Counted from the first letter of the stretch, positions 11,512-22,255 are shown. The stretch: DNA of 64,000 nucleotides from Acanthosepion lycidas (GCA_963932145.1 OZ010599.1:46066065-46130064); one strand, 5' to 3'. Program-made: numbers and translations. The notes: a model not told the origin generated them from the letters alone.

Positions 11512-11517
11512 ATCATG

Positions 11518-11563
<46 letters not shown>

Positions 11564-11592
11564 AGTGAGTGAGAGAGAGAGAGAGAGAGAGC
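11512..11592. repeat. (ATT)n and (GA)n microsatellites
   Basis: An (ATT)n run (about 11518-11560) is followed by AATGAGTGAGTG and (GA)n to 11591. No LINE end is recognisable on either side. Confidence 0.85.
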
Positions 11593-12485
11593 AGCGTGCC
11601 AACAAAGTCACGCTGAGATACATATATACAAAGCCCAATATATCCATCATGGCATCCAATTTTATAAGCATATATCATGCACGTGCATCACAGCCAAATG
11701 TACGCAAATTGCTGAGAAATTTTGATGGAAATAGCGCATAACTTTGTAGATGGCGTTCAGTTATAAATAACTTCGGATCGAGTAACCTATTTCACACAAG
11801 CCTATTCCGATTGATGGTGTTCACATGTATCTAGCTGTGACCGCTAATTCCCCCCCCCTCGATTTACTTGTACCCATGAACAGAGATGCACAATGCGTCC
11901 AGCCCTGGGGAATATGTTCAGCAAGCAACTGACAAGTAAATTTGTAGTATTGAACATGATATTGACTTTAGGCCATTTTAATTCACCAATGCAAAACACG
12001 TGACTATTGACCCGTCCAATCAACTAACATCAGAAGCTATGAGGACCAAACTTGATGTAGTATCAGGGCTTATTTCTTACAAATAAGTAACTTACATTAA
12101 TTCCATTAAGAGATAAAGCGGTGAAAATAATTATAAGTAAGCATTGAAGATTCCAAATATTAGTCATAAGGTATAAGCCACTTCGTTATATATGAATATA
12201 TAGTCGGAGAAGTCGATTTTAAAATCTGTTTTTAGCAAAACACAAAGTTATTTGAAAATTTGGAAAAATCCCATTTTTTCGATGATGGAAATAATTATAA
12301 GACATCGTTTTTAATTACACATGAAAATAAATACTAATTAATAATCACAAGGTTTTTCTTTTAATTGATTGCTTGTTCTGCTTTAAGGGCATATCAACTC
12401 AAAACGGTTATTTATTACCGAAAAGATTGTGTTTATGGCTTGAAAATAATTCCTTGGGTTCTTGGTTATGGCTTTAGAACGAAGT
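11593..12485. other. No gene seen
   Basis: AT-rich sequence without supported coding potential. A C-run (11850-11858) and no clear repeat family. Confidence 0.5.
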
Positions 12486-12489
12486 TATT

Positions 12490-13340
12490 TAGTGCTATGA
12501 TTTGAGGTATAGACTAAACCTCATTCAAGTCGGCGAGGATAGTTTACTTCTATCTCCGGGAAAAGGTCCTCTAAACTCGTCATATAATAAAATCGTTAAC
12601 GTTTAGAGGCAATGACACTATAATCGGTTAGAATATGTTTTAAAATATATGCCGCCTGATATGCTGTATATTCCGGAGAATGTCATCTTTATGAGAAGAG
12701 AGTGAGTGATATAGATATTCCGATTCTTGATAGGACAACTTCTTCCTTTCGAGAAAGTCTGCGACTATGATGTCATTCCCATAGAATGGGTTTAATTTTG
12801 TAAAGTTTGTTGTTTGGGTAATACTTTCATAACTCTTGTCACTTGTTTAGAATCTATGATTTTATAGTTGCTTTGAAGTTTGTATAAAGGATTTTCAAAT
12901 TTGAAATGTTCATTTTTAAAGAATTTTTTGCTACTATGTTAGCTTTAACATTTCCCTTATTGTCGATATGGCGAGGAACCCAACAGAAAATAAGTTCTTT
13001 TTTCTTACAGATGTGATTGATCCTGTTTACTAATTTAAATATTAAGAGACTGTATTTTCGTTTCTCAGCGATGTAAATACGGATAGTGAATCTTAGAAAA
13101 CTATGAAGTTGTCTGGTTCCTTTTGACTAAAACTTGAATAGATTCGTTTTGCATTGAGGACGTTAGATTTTCCAGGGTTTGAAGTGAAATTTCCTTTCAG
13201 TGAAGCTTTATTTAAGAGATTAAGGCATTCCGCTTTTCAAACTGCCTTTCTGGCTATTAAATGTATGGTCACAAATCCTCAAAGGAGAATGGCATCTACA
13301 GAATTTGCAGGTTAAACACTAATCCGTAATATTCTTGAAT
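12490..13340 (-). pseudogene. LINE RNase H domain and zinc-knuckle remnant
   Basis: Minus-strand translation gives LIFCWVPRHIDNKGNVKAN (about 12995-12940), which matches the RNase H segment usually reading WVPGHxGIxGNExAD; the glutamate is valine here. Upstream on the same strand is SLSVFTSL-like sequence with an RNase H core feel, and downstream CPEYTAYQAAYILKHILTDY near 12640, resembling the C-terminal 'LTVKHILxECP' motif of I-clade or other RNase-H-bearing LINEs. Stops and frameshifts are many. Clade is uncertain. Confidence 0.6.
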
Positions 13341-13794
13341 GTCAACCATTCCTTTGGGATTTTATCATTGTCAATGGCTACGTTAATCATCTGGAATAGA
13401 AGATTTGTTCCATAACTGTTGGCAAATGGTACAAGATTCGACTCTAATACATCCATTTAATGCTGGCCCCTTTTCATTTTCTTCCATCGTTACCAATTTA
13501 TCTTTACCGTTAACTGTAAAGGTTTTCTACATACCATAACTGATATTTTTAATCGTTATATTTCGGTATTACCAATTTACGGTAATATATATTTTTGATA
13601 CCACTCTTTTTGTGTGGTGAATTGTTCCTTGTTTTTTTTTGTTTTTTTTTTTTTTTTTGTTATGGATGACCTTTTTAATATACCTGCTTTTATTGCTCTA
13701 ATAAAATGTTGTGATAAATAAGCCAATACGAACGACACTTTCCTTAGCTGCTTAATATGTACTTGGCTAGGGCTACATACATATTGTACCACTG

Positions 13795-13795
<1 letters not shown>

Positions 13796-13851
<56 letters not shown>
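13796..13851. repeat. (TA)n microsatellite
   Basis: About 28 TA units, just outside the left arm of the inverted-repeat element that starts near 13908. Confidence 0.95.
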
Positions 13852-13855
<4 letters not shown>

Positions 13856-14487
13856 GAAATGGAAAATTTGGTAATCCGTGTGGATAATCCCAAGGAGGGT
13901 GTCAAACCAGAGAAATATTAATTTAATTAGAAAACAGACAAGCTTAAGCGTCCATTGATTATATTTTTATTTCCGCAGGAAGGTGGTTTTTCCGGGTTCT
14001 TCAGAACACATTTCCAAGCATAAGAAAATGGTTTTAAATTTATATATTATTATTATTATTATTATTATTATTCCTCTCACTGGTAGTTTTTTATTATTAT
14101 TTTTATTATTATTGCGATATTATAATAATATTAATATTACTTTTAAATTTTGTTTTTATTTCGATATGTTTTTCGATATTACATTATATATTTTTTCGAT
14201 ACTATTTAAAAAATTTTAGGTTGTTTTATATTTAAATTTTAAATTAAGAATTTAAGATTTGAAATTTAAAATTTGAAATTTTTGATTGTAATTATTAATT
14301 TTTTACTCCTTAATTGTTATTAAGAATAATTCTAATAAGATTAATAAAATGAATAATAATATTGTTTGTTTATCTTATATTCACATTATATTTTCTTTTC
14401 TTTTATCCTCTTATATTTTGTTGAAAATTTTTAAAATTAATGTCAAGCGTTAACTGCCAAATATATCAATCTGTGTTTTTTGAAAAT

Positions 14488-14855
14488 AACTGCAATATGC
14501 CTATATATGTTAATTCATATTTCCTTTTCTTCTTTCCCCAGTTTTTCCTCACATCTCTGCTTCCACATTTGCTTTCTTATATCTTCGTTTTTTTTCTCTT
14601 TGTCTCATTTCCCGTGAGATGACTTATTAAATAGTACAATATCTGGTCCTTACACCCTCACTTACTCTTAAAACTGCAATATGCCTATATATGTTAATTC
14701 ATATTTCCTTTTCTTCTTTCCCCAGTTTTTCCTCACATCTCTGCTTCCACATTTGCTTTCTTATATCTTCGTTTTTTTTCTCTTTGTCTCATTTCCCGTG
14801 AGATGACTTATTAAATAGTACAATATCTGGTCCTTACACCCTCACTTACTCTTAA
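14488..14855. repeat. Perfect 184-bp tandem duplication
   Basis: Positions 14488-14671 and 14672-14855 are identical as far as I can read. The unit starts AACTGCAATATGCC and ends ACCCTCACTTACTCTTA. Lack of differences means a recent event. It lies inside the inverted-repeat element and just before the LTR. Confidence 0.9.
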
Positions 14856-14892
14856 GTATTTTAATAAAAATAGATTTAAAATTATTCCTATC

Positions 14893-15729
14893 TGTTATGG
14901 GATCTTACCCATAATAATAACAATGTACTATTCCATACTTAATAAATACTGCGCCTCAGGAGTAGACAAGGAGTCAGTCAGTCGATGTCGGTCGACCGGC
15001 TGATCGTTTGAACTCTCTGCCTTCGGGCGGGGAGGAACCCGAAGGAGGCTACGCCGAAGGGCGGAGTCTCGTTCAGGGAAGAAACCGACTCTGAGCCCGT
15101 TTATACGGGTTCAATGGGCATATTTTTGGCCGAGCCCACGGGCTCGGAGATCCCACGTTAAAAAGTCCTTGTGCCACATGACGCCCTCGTGAGGGGGTGA
15201 CTGAATATCGTCAGTCAGTCGATGTCGGTCGACCGGCTGATCGGTTGAACTCTCTGCCTTCGGGCGGGGAGGAACCCGAAGGAAGCTACGCCGAAGGGCT
15301 GAGTCTCGTTCGGGGAAGTAAACCGGCCCTGAACCCGTTTATTCGGGTTCAATGGATATATTTTTGGCCGAGCCCGCGGGCTCGGAGATCCCACGTTAAA
15401 ACCGGCCTTGTGCCAGATGATGCCCACGTGGAGGGGTGACTAAATACAGTCAGTCAGTCAGTCAGTTGTTCAAGTCGAGTCAAGAGTCATAGTCAGAGGC
15501 AGTCCGAAACAGAGTCGCGTTCTGACGATTACTGCAAGACGTTGGAATAGTGATACTGGTCGAGACTACATTGTTCTCTCTACTAAACCTGATTGTTCAT
15601 ACTAACACTTTTACTTCTCTGTATATATTCCTGTTTGTAATATATCTGTGTTATTCCATATCCGTGTTCGAGTTCTTTATTGGTTCTACCTTGGACTATC
15701 ACCGTGGTACAAGGAACCGGAACATAACA
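14893..15729 (+). mobile_element. Solo LTR 1 (837 bp), target duplication CTATC
   Basis: The element starts TGTTATG and ends CATAACA, a perfect 7-bp terminal inverted repeat of the TG...CA type. It is flanked by CTATC at 14888-14892 and at 15730-15734. These are the hallmarks of an LTR left by recombination of an integrated retrotransposon with 5-bp target duplications. The middle is unusually GC-rich and carries two tandem ~237-bp units (listed separately); the 3' part is AT-rich. No coding region or primer-binding site is present. Orientation is tentative, based on similarity in layout to solo LTR 2. The parent family (Gypsy, BEL or other) cannot be told from the LTR alone. Confidence 0.88.
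14973..15448 (+). repeat. Two tandem ~237-bp GC-rich structured cassettes in solo LTR 1
   Basis: Units begin at 14973 and 15210, each with GTCAGTCAGTC; a third start (15449) follows without a full unit. Each unit holds short hairpins: CCGAGCCCACGGGCTCGG (or CGCGG variant), CCCGTTTATACGGG (or TTCGGG variant), and CTTCGGGCGGGGAGGAACCCG. It ends with a CCTTGTGCCA-type motif and a GTGACT(G/A)AATA boundary. The same cassette occurs twice in solo LTR 2, with the stems kept by paired changes. I infer a structured RNA element of the retrotransposon leader. Confidence 0.8.
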
Positions 15730-15966
15730 CTATCTCTCCCTTCCTTCTCTAATTTCGACCATATCTGTCGTCCTATTGCCTCCCCCCTCTCTCTATTACC
15801 TGACATCAACTTAAAACTACCCCTCAAAAGTGTATAAAATAATACGTAAATTTAAAACCATTTTCTTATGCTGGGAAACGTGATCCGAAGAACCCGGAAA
15901 AACCACCTTCCTGGAGAAATAATATATAATCAATGGACCCTTAGGGTTGCCTGTTTTCTAATTAAA

Positions 15967-16036
<70 letters not shown>

Positions 16037-16056
16037 TAGATAGATAGATAGATAGA
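15730..16056. repeat. (TA)n and (TAGA)n tract beyond the inverted-repeat arm
   Basis: 15730-15849 continues the interrupted element; the right arm follows to 15972. (TA)n runs 15971-16034 and changes to (TAGA)n up to about 16055. Confidence 0.85.
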
Positions 16057-16188
16057 TAAGTGGACACTGACGTCAACACCGAGCGACGACAGTCTGTTTC
16101 AAGCGTGAACGAAATCTACACGCGTAATGATTGCATTCATGCATGAAACAGGCTGTCGCCGCTCAGTGTTAACTTTCAATGTCCACTG
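16057..16188. mobile_element. Palindromic MITE (132 bp)
   Basis: Begins AGTGGACACTGACGTCAACA and ends with its imperfect reverse complement, closing TGTCCACT. Arms of about 43 bp include the GACAGTCTGTTTCA / TGAAACAGGCTGTC pair and enclose a ~45-bp centre. Related half-sites occur at 16395-16430 and 24965-25015, so it is a dispersed family. No clean target duplication is visible. Confidence 0.7.
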
Positions 16189-16445
16189 TTATATTTGCAT
16201 ACAATCTATTGCTGATATTGAGTAAGTTTACCAACAAATATAGCATGCCATAAAATTATTTTTATCCCATTATAGATAGATAGATAGATAGATAGATAGA
16301 CAAACAGATGATAAAAATATAGTTTTAAGGCATGCTATTGGTGAAAGTGCTTAATATCAGAGATAGAGGAACTCAGTCTTCAGGACTAAAGATTACGTTG
16401 AAGAAACAGACTGTCGCCGCGCGGTGTTGATTTCAGTGACAACTT
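16189..16445. repeat. Second inverted pair around (TAGA)n, same MITE family
   Basis: A GATATTGAG...ATAGCATGCC phrase at 16210-16252 is mirrored by GGCATGCTATTGG...TAATATCAG at 16331-16361, with (TAGA)n at 16273-16300 between. The right side then carries AAACAGACTGTCGCCG (about 16403) as in the neighbouring MITE. It looks like a larger, partly rearranged member of the same family. Confidence 0.55.
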
Positions 16446-16463
16446 TTATATTTATATAAAATA

Positions 16464-16465
<2 letters not shown>

Positions 16466-16525
<60 letters not shown>
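16466..16525. repeat. (TA)n microsatellite
   Basis: About 30 TA units. Confidence 0.95.
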
Positions 16526-16528
<3 letters not shown>

Positions 16529-18600
16529 TTTTAAATGATATTTTTATACTTATATGCGAGAGTTTTTGTAAGGGCATAATTACCCTTTCATAATAATTTC
16601 TGATTTGAGATACAATATTGAATTGATTGAATATCCTTCCCTTTCTTTATGATCTGTTAAAGAATGAAATATTAAGCGAATCTCCCGCCGCCCTTGTCTA
16701 TTAATCAAAAATTAATTTCCTACAATTTTTTTTTCTTTATGATTCCAATTGTCTGTTGCTGCACAATTGTCATGAATAGCTTGTGACATAATGGGATCTG
16801 TGCACACAATGTCACTTGGCCCCCAAATTATATTTTCTGGGTGAAGTTTTATGATTAATGTAAAATTTTCAAAGAGGTCACCCGCTGTCTAAAATTAGGC
16901 CAAAATAAATTAGAATAAATAGATAAGTAAATAAAAACTTTCCAACTGACCAGAAGTTAGGAGATTCCAATTGCAGATTTATATCAGCAAAGTCAAAGTG
17001 AGAAATATCAGTAGTTTCGAATCATCAGTTGGTGAGTTGTGAGCCGCGCGTCGTAAAGAGTGGCGGTAAGAGAAATTTGTAGTTCTCGTTAGTCGAAGGG
17101 GAGATCTGGTCCGTTAGTCACTTGTGAGAGAAGATAGAAGTAGCAGTGGAATTGTCCCTAGTGCCATCTACTTATCCTGACTCTAGACTGTCAAGTGAAT
17201 CCCTGAAAAAATAACGGCATATTTTGGAAACAGTATTCGCAGTTTTGTTTTCTCGTCGTTAATTTCACCCTTTTCGTTTTCCCGTGAACATACACTGGGA
17301 CTTTTCCCAGTTTTTTCTGCACACCGACTCAAAATGGAATCAAAACACAATGTGTTGTGATTTGTCCAGTCGTTGAAATAATGGGAAATGACCTTCAGAT
17401 GTATGTTTATAGATTGATTATAAAATATAAACACTTACTGAAGGTGAAGTTTTATTTATAACTGACACCATTATTTGTGTAGAAAGTTAGATAGAGGAAG
17501 CATTGAACAGGAAATTTTTAATTGGCAAATTCTATTCATAATTCATTTTTGCCAGTTTGACTATGAGCAATATTTAGATTCTAGGAAAACCAAACAATAA
17601 AGTAAAACTCCGTAACAGTATTAATAATCGTCATAAGAATTATACGTTGATCATACGTTAATCACAGAGAGCATAACAAAGACATAACATCAGTAATGAT
17701 TATAAAAACTAATAGCAACGAGGAATTTCGATAATGCATTTGCCTGTGAAGAACACGTTGAGAGTTATTAGAAAGGAGAAAATGTTATCCAATGGAAGAC
17801 CACTTAAAAACTGTCCACAGCTATTCCTCTGATCCTAGTGCCAAGCGAATACTTCACGCGGTTTATAATTAGGTGCTCGGCTAAGCAGAGCAGTTGGCCA
17901 GAGAAAATGAATCTACAATTCAGTTGTTTCTATGAACACCCACACATTCGGGATACTGCAAGGATCCGAGCTAGATTGAAATATAACTGCGACCATATTG
18001 ATGCACGTGTAAACAAAAAAAAAATATTAAAAATATTTTCCGGGTAATTATTTCCAGTCAGCCGGGATTTTTATGACTAAAAACAAGCATTTCTAGTTGA
18101 TCGACTCTTGTTATCGAAGAACAAGGAAAAAAGTTGACGTGTAGCAGATGTAAAGGATATCGGTGCGAAAAACGAAATTCAAATCTGTTGTTTTACATTT
18201 TCGTATAAATTTCATTGGAAAGGCATGAATCTATCTCTTGTTCGTCCATCCATGGGTTAAATAGCAGGATAGAACGGATGACAACCAATCTAAGAGAAGG
18301 AAAGCTGAATAACAAACTCTGGAGAAGGCAACAGTAAAAAAAAAAATACTCAAACTACTTTTGGATTTTTATTCAACTATTTATGGTAGCAGCTGAATAA
18401 AAATCCAGACGTTTGAAGAATTAGAAACACGTACTTCTTAATGAATCTATAGTGAATGGATTCAACCCAAGTGAACCGTGTGTAGTTTTAAAACTCTATT
18501 GATTATGTGCTTCGCAACATCCACAAAGACATGTCATATTAAGCCATTCTTTGCCGCTTTCATTGTAAAACATAAAAGAGATTCCTTTTGTGATAGATGT
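16526..18600. other. No gene seen; source of later duplicated pieces
   Basis: No supported coding region. A moderately GC-rich stretch at 17035-17180 (GAGCCGCGCGTCGTAAAG) could be an old LTR fragment but I cannot show ends. Three pieces (17431-17489, 18128-18206, 18565-18617) recur at 20046-20226, one of them inverted. The 18128-18206 piece could encode KLTCSRCKGYRCEKRNSN, a short cysteine-containing peptide, but no longer frame supports a gene. Confidence 0.5.
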
Positions 18601-18608
18601 GACGATCC

Positions 18609-19022
18609 TGTTTTTTTTCTTTTCTTTTTTTTTTTCTTTTTTTTTCTTTTCTTTTTTTTTTTTACTCTTTTTTTGTTTAATGCCATGAGGTGGACGATCA
18701 TGTCTCTCGACAGGTTACCATGACTTCTTGGGAAAGATAGTAGAGTGGTTTCCAGTAGTCTACATGGTTTTGAATTCACAGCTGTTTTTCTCTCTTCAGA
18801 GCATTAGGCTATCATGGCTCTCCACAAATTTCTTTTCTTTATTATCTGTGAATTGCCATAACTTCTTGGGAAAGAGAGTAGAGTGGTTTCCAGTTATCTC
18901 TACGGTTTTGAATTTAGCGATGTCTTTCTCTCTTCAGGACATAAACTATCACATCTCTCCACAAATTCCTTTTCTTTATTATCTGAGAATTTCCGTGGCT
19001 TCTTGGGAATTCAGAGTTGTCT
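18609..19022. repeat. T-rich tract and ~138-bp tandem repeat
   Basis: 18609-18677 is a T/TTTTC-rich tract. From about 18723 a unit beginning CTTCTTGGGAAAGA and ending near CTGTGAATTGCCATAA is followed at 18861 by a second, about 80% similar unit, and at 18999 by the start of a third (CTTCTTGGGAAT). Both full units include CTCTCCACAAATT and TTTCTTTATTATCTG. Confidence 0.75.
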
Positions 19023-19960
19023 TTCTTCCAGTATTGTAATCGTTAATCTATTGCACAAAATAACTTAATTCTGGTAGAAATAGATAATCGCCTTATGTAC
19101 GGATTTGTATAAAAGCCTTCAAATTAATGTCTAACTTTTCCACATGACAGATGGAATAGAAAGAAAAAGTGGTTAACTCTACATATCATGCAACTGCATG
19201 TTTTTTTAAATGACACCTTTCCTTTAAGCTACACCGTAAACCCCAAAATTAAACTCTGTTTTTAAATGCAAATGCAAACATCACCAATTAGTGTTTTAAA
19301 AAAATATAATTTCTCCATTCTCTGTATACATCTATTTGCCAAAGATACAAGTAGAACTATTCTTGAGTTATTGGAAATATCAGTTTTCTTATATGGTACT
19401 GACGTTGCCATTCTGAATGGACTCTACTATCCGATCCATAATTTCAGCACTTTTTTATGTGATGTTTGGCATTGCAAACTACACACTTCAGTTGATATAA
19501 CGAAAGGGAGAAAAAAAAAAAAAAAAGGACGCGAGAAGATATTGATTAAAGGAATCAAACAAAGAAAAATTGAAGACACCAAGAAAGAAAAGTTTTAAAA
19601 CATTTGGATAAGTGATAAGGAACGTAGATGGAAAAGGTGAATAATAATAGAAAGATGAGGAACAAAGAGAAAGGCAGAATAAAAGATAAAAACGAAAAAA
19701 CGTACTTAGATTTGTTTATTACCAAATTATTTCACATTCCAACGACGAATAACGATTTATCTCTTGGCACATTTATTTTATCATAAGATTTGTACTCTAT
19801 AATAAATTAGTTTTCACTGTAACACTAGAATAATTTGCAAATTTTATCTATAATTTCGTTTATCATCACTATTACCATTGTTGTTATTATTAGGAAAGGA
19901 TATTAATGATTTAAACTATTAAAGTTGTCATTGACTATAATAACCAAAAGAGCGTATGTG
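19023..19960. other. No gene seen
   Basis: AT-rich. A 110-residue open frame at 19266-19598 ends in a lysine-rich run caused by a poly-A tract and has no recognisable features; I do not treat it as a gene. Confidence 0.5.
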
Positions 19961-20045
19961 TGACAATGGCGTCATTTTTCCTTTTATTATTTATCTTCAG
20001 AAGTCAAACTTATATCCGTGTTCAGTTTAGTATCATCCTCACCTC

Positions 20046-20226
20046 ACACTTACTGAAGGTGAAGTTTTGTTTATAACTGACACCATTATTTGTGTAGAAA
20101 GTTAAAACATAAAAGAGATTCCTTTTGTGATAGATGTGGCGATCCTGTTTTTTATACGAAAATGTAAAAAGATTTGAATTTCGTTTTTCGCACCGATATC
20201 CTTTACATCTCCTACACGTCAACTTT
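20046..20226. repeat. Mosaic of three pieces copied from 17.4-18.6 kb
   Basis: 20046-20104 repeats 17431-17489 in the same orientation (one difference seen). 20103-20152 repeats 18565-18617 in the same orientation. 20152-20226 repeats 18128-18206 in inverted orientation with a ~6-bp deletion. The pieces are adjacent here but 0.4-1 kb apart at the source, and their order differs. Confidence 0.82.
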
Positions 20227-20279
20227 TTGAAGGCCAGTATTCTGGGTGTAAATGTGAGAACTGGCGTAGCTGTTAGCGA

Positions 20280-21085
20280 CTCAAATTCTCATCGCAGCTG
20301 CTAAATTTGGAAATTCGCAGCTGGTCTAAAAGAATTATCTACAATTGTTAACTGGGACAAGGAAATGCCTTGTTAATTTGAACGCCTCCTAAACGAAACT
20401 GTTCTCTTTTTTAACCGTCTAAGAGAATCTTTTTTGCCTTCCATAAGCATGGCTGATGCTAACCTCCAAAAGCGTGACTCATTGTTCATTCTCGGTCTAC
20501 GTTTTCCGATGATGTGAAATGGAAAAATTATATTGATTCAATTGAATCTGCTCATTGGAAAGTTGATTCTACTATTCATCCAATGCTTTGAATACATTTG
20601 TTCTGGTGCTTCTGCTATGTATTTAGAGATTCTTGATAGAATATAAAGAAGAATCTGCAATGTTATTGGTCCTGACCTTACATGTCGGCTTCAGTCACTT
20701 TCCCACTGCCGTAACTTAGCTTTCTTGTACCTTTTCTCTAAACACTTTCATGGTGATTGTTATAATGAACTTTCCTCACTGGTACCTAGACTTTATGAAT
20801 TTAAGCGCAATACTAGATTGGCGGCAAGGTCTCACCATTTTACAGTTGAAATATATATAGCCTAACAGTTCTTGCTTGTGGAACACTCTTCCAGCTTCTT
20901 GTTTCCCACTCAACTTCTAATGTCAATTGTTAGATTCTGTCTTCTTAATTTCTGTTCTTTTATTGTTCTCTCTTCTTAATAATGTTTCCTTTTCTCGTAT
21001 TCTCTCACACCAAGTAACCTCTTGAGTCTTAGTTGCCTTGTTTGGGGGTGAAATGATTTTTAAAAGGGTTTTATTCAACCTCTAC
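20280..21085 (+). mobile_element. CR1/jockey-like LINE 3' end
   Basis: Plus-strand translation across frameshifts shows the end of an RT ORF: a segment with MADANLQKRDSLFILGLRF-like sequence (about 20450), RLQSLSHCRNLAFLY (about 20690), KHFHGDCYNELSSLVPRLYE, and the LWNTLPASC motif at about 20873-20900, a variant of the WNSLP block near the end of many LINE proteins. The 3' UTR ends with TTTGGGGGTGAAATGATTTT, the tail seen in the other copies at 38.3 and 45.9 kb. Confidence 0.75.
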
Positions 21086-21213
21086 TATCGCACGACTCCT
21101 TTCCCAGTCGCTAGTCACCTCCCTAACCAAGGTGAGGATGATACTAAACTGAACACGGATATAAGTTTGACTTCTGAAGATAAATAATAAAAGGAAGAAT
21201 GACGCCATTGTCA

Positions 21214-21730
21214 AGCAATTACTTATCATTTGATCAAAGGCATTTCACTCGCGAATGACCGATTTGCAATTTTTATGTTTAAACATATTTACGTGCAATC
21301 TTCTCGTCATATACATGAATTCCATATAACAAACACAAATGAGGGTACTGATAATATCAATGGAATTCTTAATAATTTTCTGATGCCACATGAATGATTA
21401 GTTTGTATTTTGCACGTACACTGTGAGTGGTGAATATTTTACAAGTCTGTTTGACAAATTGTACGTGTTATGATTTTACAATGTAAATCTTTTTGTCACT
21501 GCGATAATGATCACTGCAACCTGCGTTTAATGCAGAATCATATGCATGTTAGACATTCAGTATCTAAATCGCATATCCGAGAATGTCTGTCTACTATGGC
21601 GGCTATCTAATCCCAGTTGCAGACGCCCGCTTAGGCACATTTGTGTTTATTTGTTCAACACCCATAGAGCTCACCTGTGCTGAGCGGACCTTAGTTACAG
21701 TTTCTGTGAAAGTGAGTATGAAAGTAAGCG
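21214..21730. other. No gene seen
   Basis: No recognised element. Confidence 0.45.
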
Positions 21731-21734
21731 GTTA

Positions 21735-22010
21735 TCTAGCGTGGTCACCAGTCTGAAGAAAGCCAGTAAAGCTCAAACCGTCAGTCACCTTGTGACTTCC
21801 GGCTTCGAATGCTCCCAAATTTTCCCAAATTTTCCCAAATTTCAGGCTTGGGTTAATCCGTGGTTTTCAGGTACTTTCCAAAGGTGCCCCCCCGCTGGGA
21901 TCGCCTCCTCTACACCAATAACATCAAATTGACTATAGTGAGATCCAAACCCAGGTCTCAGGGTTTGAAAGCGAACGTTCTAACCACTCGGTCATACGTT
22001 CAGTAGATGT
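21735..22010 (-). mobile_element. tRNA-derived SINE (Ser/Leu-type head)
   Basis: On the minus strand the head reads GACCGAGTGGTTAGAACG (A box, about 22000-21980), typical of class II tRNA (Ser/Leu) D-arms, and GGGTTTGGATCTC (B box, about 21960-21940). The body continues to a TTTCCCAAATTTGGGAAA-rich region near 21820-21845 where a TTTTCCCAAA unit is repeated three times. A normal tRNA is excluded because stems do not close. Confidence 0.6.
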
Positions 22011-22255
22011 CAGAATTAATTCGATTTGACAGATAAAAGGGAAGTAACTCAGATGAGTTTCTGGTAGGATTTCATTTATTTACATCAAAATGACTAAGGA
22101 ATTTGAAAAGTGAAAACAGAATAGAATGTGTTGCAAAGTATGAAATTATTTTCAGTAAAAAAAGAAAAAGGAACTTTTTCATCTTTCGAACAGTTTTAAA
22201 AGCTGGAAATTTCTTCTGATCTTACTTTTTGTTTCATTTTCCCGGCAAGTGCTTT

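Larger units (their letters stand above)
13908..15972. mobile_element. Inverted-repeat element (~125-bp arms) containing a solo LTR
   Basis: The left arm (about 13908-14042) and right arm (about 15850-15972) are inverted copies of each other with roughly 10% differences. Both include the phrases AGGAAGGTGGTTTTTCCGGG and AAGAAAATGGTTTTAAATTT when read inward. Arms begin TATTAATTTAATTAG and TATTAGTTTAATTAG, so a TA target duplication is possible. Outside the right arm is (TA)n at 15971-16034. The interior has no transposase and holds an AT-rich core, a 184-bp tandem duplication and a later solo LTR. I read it as a non-autonomous DNA transposon; superfamily unknown. Confidence 0.68.
19961..21213. 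repeat. 84-bp inverted repeat bracketing 1.1 kb
   Basis: 19961-20044 and 21130-21213 are inverted copies with about one mismatch (start TGACAATGGCGTCATT, inner end ATCATCCTCACCT). The interior holds the mosaic segment (20046-20226) and a LINE end (20280-21085). No target duplication flanks it, so it may be a rearrangement product rather than a transposon. Confidence 0.8.

Noticed and set aside
14540-14860. CRISPR-like or satellite array
   Set aside because: Only two adjacent 184-bp copies without spacers; it is a tandem duplication in a eukaryotic genome.
15197-15439. 80- and 70-residue frames over the GC-rich LTR cassette
   Set aside because: They result from GC-rich sequence lacking stops; frame is not kept between the tandem units, and the region sits within an LTR.
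18478-18723. 81-residue frame with KHKRDSFCDRCDD
   Set aside because: Looks slightly like a zinc finger, but no H-x3-H follows and the rest is a T-rich tract; part of it is simply duplicated at 20103.
19266-19598. 110-residue plus-strand frame as a host gene
   Set aside because: No recognisable domain, lysine-rich end from poly-A, AT-rich context without splice or promoter support.
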